From: JBGLNL01 sp964548045
Lineage (GTDB): Bacteria; Chloroflexota; Dehalococcoidia; SZUA-161; SpSt-899
Direction of reading: 5' to 3'
NCBI GenBank assembly: GCA_964548045.1
Contig: CAZJQZ010000122.1
Span: 1 to 7,219 of the forward strand
DNA: 7,219 nucleotides
Below the pieces are notes generated by a model that saw only the letters and a list, made by a program, of their open reading frames with translations, had not been told where the DNA came from and ran no database searches. This document shows, in pieces, positions 6,070-7,219 of this stretch; within the stretch, counting starts at the first letter, position 1; every line of letters starts with the position of its first letter. The translations under genes were made by a program, and so were the position numbers.

Positions 6070-7219
6070 ATGGCCAAGGGAATCAAAGACAAAGTTGCCA
6101 TATTGGGGATGGGTTGTACCCGTTTCGGTGAGCGCTGGGATGCGGGTGGCGATGATTTAATAGTTGAGGCGTTTGTTGAATGCCTGGAAGATGCCGGTAT
6201 CGAGAAAAAAGATATTGAGGCAGCCTACGTGGGGACCTGCTATGATGAGGTGAACATCGGTAAATCTGCGGGTACTCATGCCGAAGTTTTGAAGCTCCCT
6301 CATGTTGGGGTTACACGATTGGAGAATTTCTGTGCCACGGCTCAGGAAGCGCTCCGCGCTGCAAGCTATGCGGTGGCCGCAGGTGCCTGCGATATTGCTC
6401 TGGCACTGGGAGTAGAGAAACTCAAAGACACCGGTTTTGCCGGGTTGCCCATTGGCGGTGGTGGTGCCTACCCCCGAATTGGTGGTTACAGCGGGTCAGG
6501 GCCGTCCTCGTTTGCTCAGTTAGCTCCTCCTTACTCAGCAAAATATGGGATTGAGCTGGAAAAAGTCAAGGAGGCAATGGCCCACATTTCGGTCAAAAGC
6601 CATGCCAATGGGATTAACAATCCGCGCGCGCATCTGCGCTTCCCCATAACTACTGAACAGGTTTTGAACGCTCCGATTATTTCATACCCTCTGGGGCTTT
6701 TTGACTGCTGCGGTGTCAGTGACGGAGCCGCTGCGGCCATTGTGACCACTCCTGAAATCGCCAAGAGACTCAAACCCAATCAGGACATAGTGAAGATAAA
6801 AGCCCTGCAGATATCGATAGCTAATGGAGAGGAAACGCTCTTCAACACCTGGGATGGTGCCGGCCTGATAACTACTCAGGTGGCTGCGTCCAAAGCCTAT
6901 GCGGAAGCAGGGATCAAGAACCCGAGAGAAGAGATAACTATGATGGAAGTCCATGATTGCTTCTCCATTACGGAGCTGGTTATCATGGAGGATCTAGGCA
7001 TTTCGCCGCCGGGTGGGGCTTATGAGGATATCATGAGCGGATTTTATGATATGGATGGCAAGATCCCCTGCCAGATTGATGGCGGGTTGAAGTGCTTTGG
7101 TCATCCTATCGGAGCATCCGGACTCAGGATGGTGTACGCTATTTATGAACAGCTTCTCCAAAGAGTGCCTGAGGAGCGGCAAGTCAAGAATGCTCGGATG
7201 GGATTGACTCATAATCTGG
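6070..7219 (+). CDS. SCP2-type thiolase (acetyl-CoA acetyltransferase family), cassette 2, 3' end outside window
   Basis: 383 codons are present and the frame is still open at the edge. Comparison with the 390-residue paralogue at 3010-4182 shows it stops within the GLTHNLG motif, so about 10-15 residues are missing; this is window truncation, not gene decay. The thiolase active site is intact: Cys88 in ENFCATA, His295 in HDCFS and His345 in GHPIGASG. The central segment 174-225 matches residues 167-218 of the paralogue at 43 of 52 positions. Elsewhere the two differ: this copy has about 4 extra residues before the nucleophile, a glycine-rich loop (128-144, GGGGAY then GGYSGSG) replacing a different sequence, and FCATA instead of ACGSG around the nucleophile. 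Those are parts that shape the acyl pocket in thiolases, so a different substrate is likely. It is expected to pair with the fusion protein encoded one base upstream. Confidence 0.87.
   Translation, partial: MAKGIKDKVAILGMGCTRFGERWDAGGDDLIVEAFVECLEDAGIEKKDIEAAYVGTCYDEVNIGKSAGTHAEVLKLPHVGVTRLENFCATAQEALRAASYAVAAGACDIALALGVEKLKDTGFAGLPIGGGGAYPRIGGYSGSGPSSFAQLAPPYSAKYGIELEKVKEAMAHISVKSHANGINNPRAHLRFPITTEQVLNAPIISYPLGLFDCCGVSDGAAAAIVTTPEIAKRLKPNQDIVKIKALQISIANGEETLFNTWDGAGLITTQVAASKAYAEAGIKNPREEITMMEVHDCFSITELVIMEDLGISPPGGAYEDIMSGFYDMDGKIPCQIDGGLKCFGHPIGASGLRMVYAIYEQLLQRVPEERQVKNARMGLTHNL

Larger units (their letters stand above)
1551..7219 (+). repeat. Diverged tandem duplication of a two-gene cassette
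   Basis: The pair HMGCS-like/DUF35 plus thiolase occurs twice in the same order and orientation (1551-4182 and 4611 to the window edge). Both fusion genes are 1458 bp including stop, and both junctions are TAAGATG with a Shine-Dalgarno inside the end of the first gene. Protein similarity is clear but the copies are well diverged, so the duplication is old, or the second copy was gained from a relative. It is not a recent DNA repeat. Confidence 0.8.

Noticed and set aside
6070..7219. Second thiolase as a truncated pseudogene
   Set aside because: The frame is open to the last base of the window and all catalytic motifs are present; the missing tail is due to the window edge.

Overview
The window (7219 bp) carries five genes, all on the + strand and all concerned with acyl-CoA chemistry. 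No tRNA, rRNA, CRISPR array or mobile element is visible. Strong Shine-Dalgarno sequences (AAGGAGG types), one TTG start and moderate GC content indicate a bacterium. The gene content (CaiB/BaiF family III protein, SCP2-type thiolases, and HMG-CoA-synthase-like proteins fused to a DUF35 zinc-ribbon/OB domain) is of the kind I associate with anaerobic acyl-CoA degraders such as Desulfobacterota or Dehalococcoidia-like Chloroflexota. That placement is inference; the window has no phylogenetic marker.

Layout. Positions 1-260 are non-coding or hold the last few codons of an upstream gene, plus two adjacent hairpins. Positions 261-1448 encode a family III CoA-transferase/racemase whose key residues match alpha-methylacyl-CoA racemase (AMACR). 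After a 102-bp gap comes cassette 1: an HMGCS-like/DUF35 fusion (1551-3008) and an SCP2-type thiolase (3010-4182), separated by one base. A 428-bp gap with a good promoter candidate follows. Cassette 2 repeats the design: a second HMGCS-like/DUF35 fusion (4611-6068) and a second thiolase (6070 to the window edge, cut about 10-15 residues before its end). Both fusions are exactly 485 codons, and both gene pairs meet at the same TAAGATG junction. The proteins themselves are clearly diverged.

How they may work together. In archaea, thiolase, HMG-CoA synthase and a DUF35 protein are three separate polypeptides forming one complex in which DUF35 is the shared scaffold. Here DUF35 is fused to the HMGCS-like half and the thiolase is encoded next door, so a thiolase/HMGCS-like/DUF35 complex is the natural prediction, present in two versions. 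The main oddity is that both HMGCS-like halves have lost the Glu, Cys and His of true HMG-CoA synthase (the Cys position is Leu in both), while both thiolases keep their Cys and two His. The HMGCS-like half is therefore probably not an HMG-CoA synthase; it may be a scaffold, an acyl-CoA-binding subunit or an enzyme with different chemistry. With the AMACR-like protein alongside, a plausible but unproven role is thiolytic or aldol-type breakdown of a methyl-branched acyl-CoA (isoprenoid, sterol side chain, or alkylsuccinate-derived).
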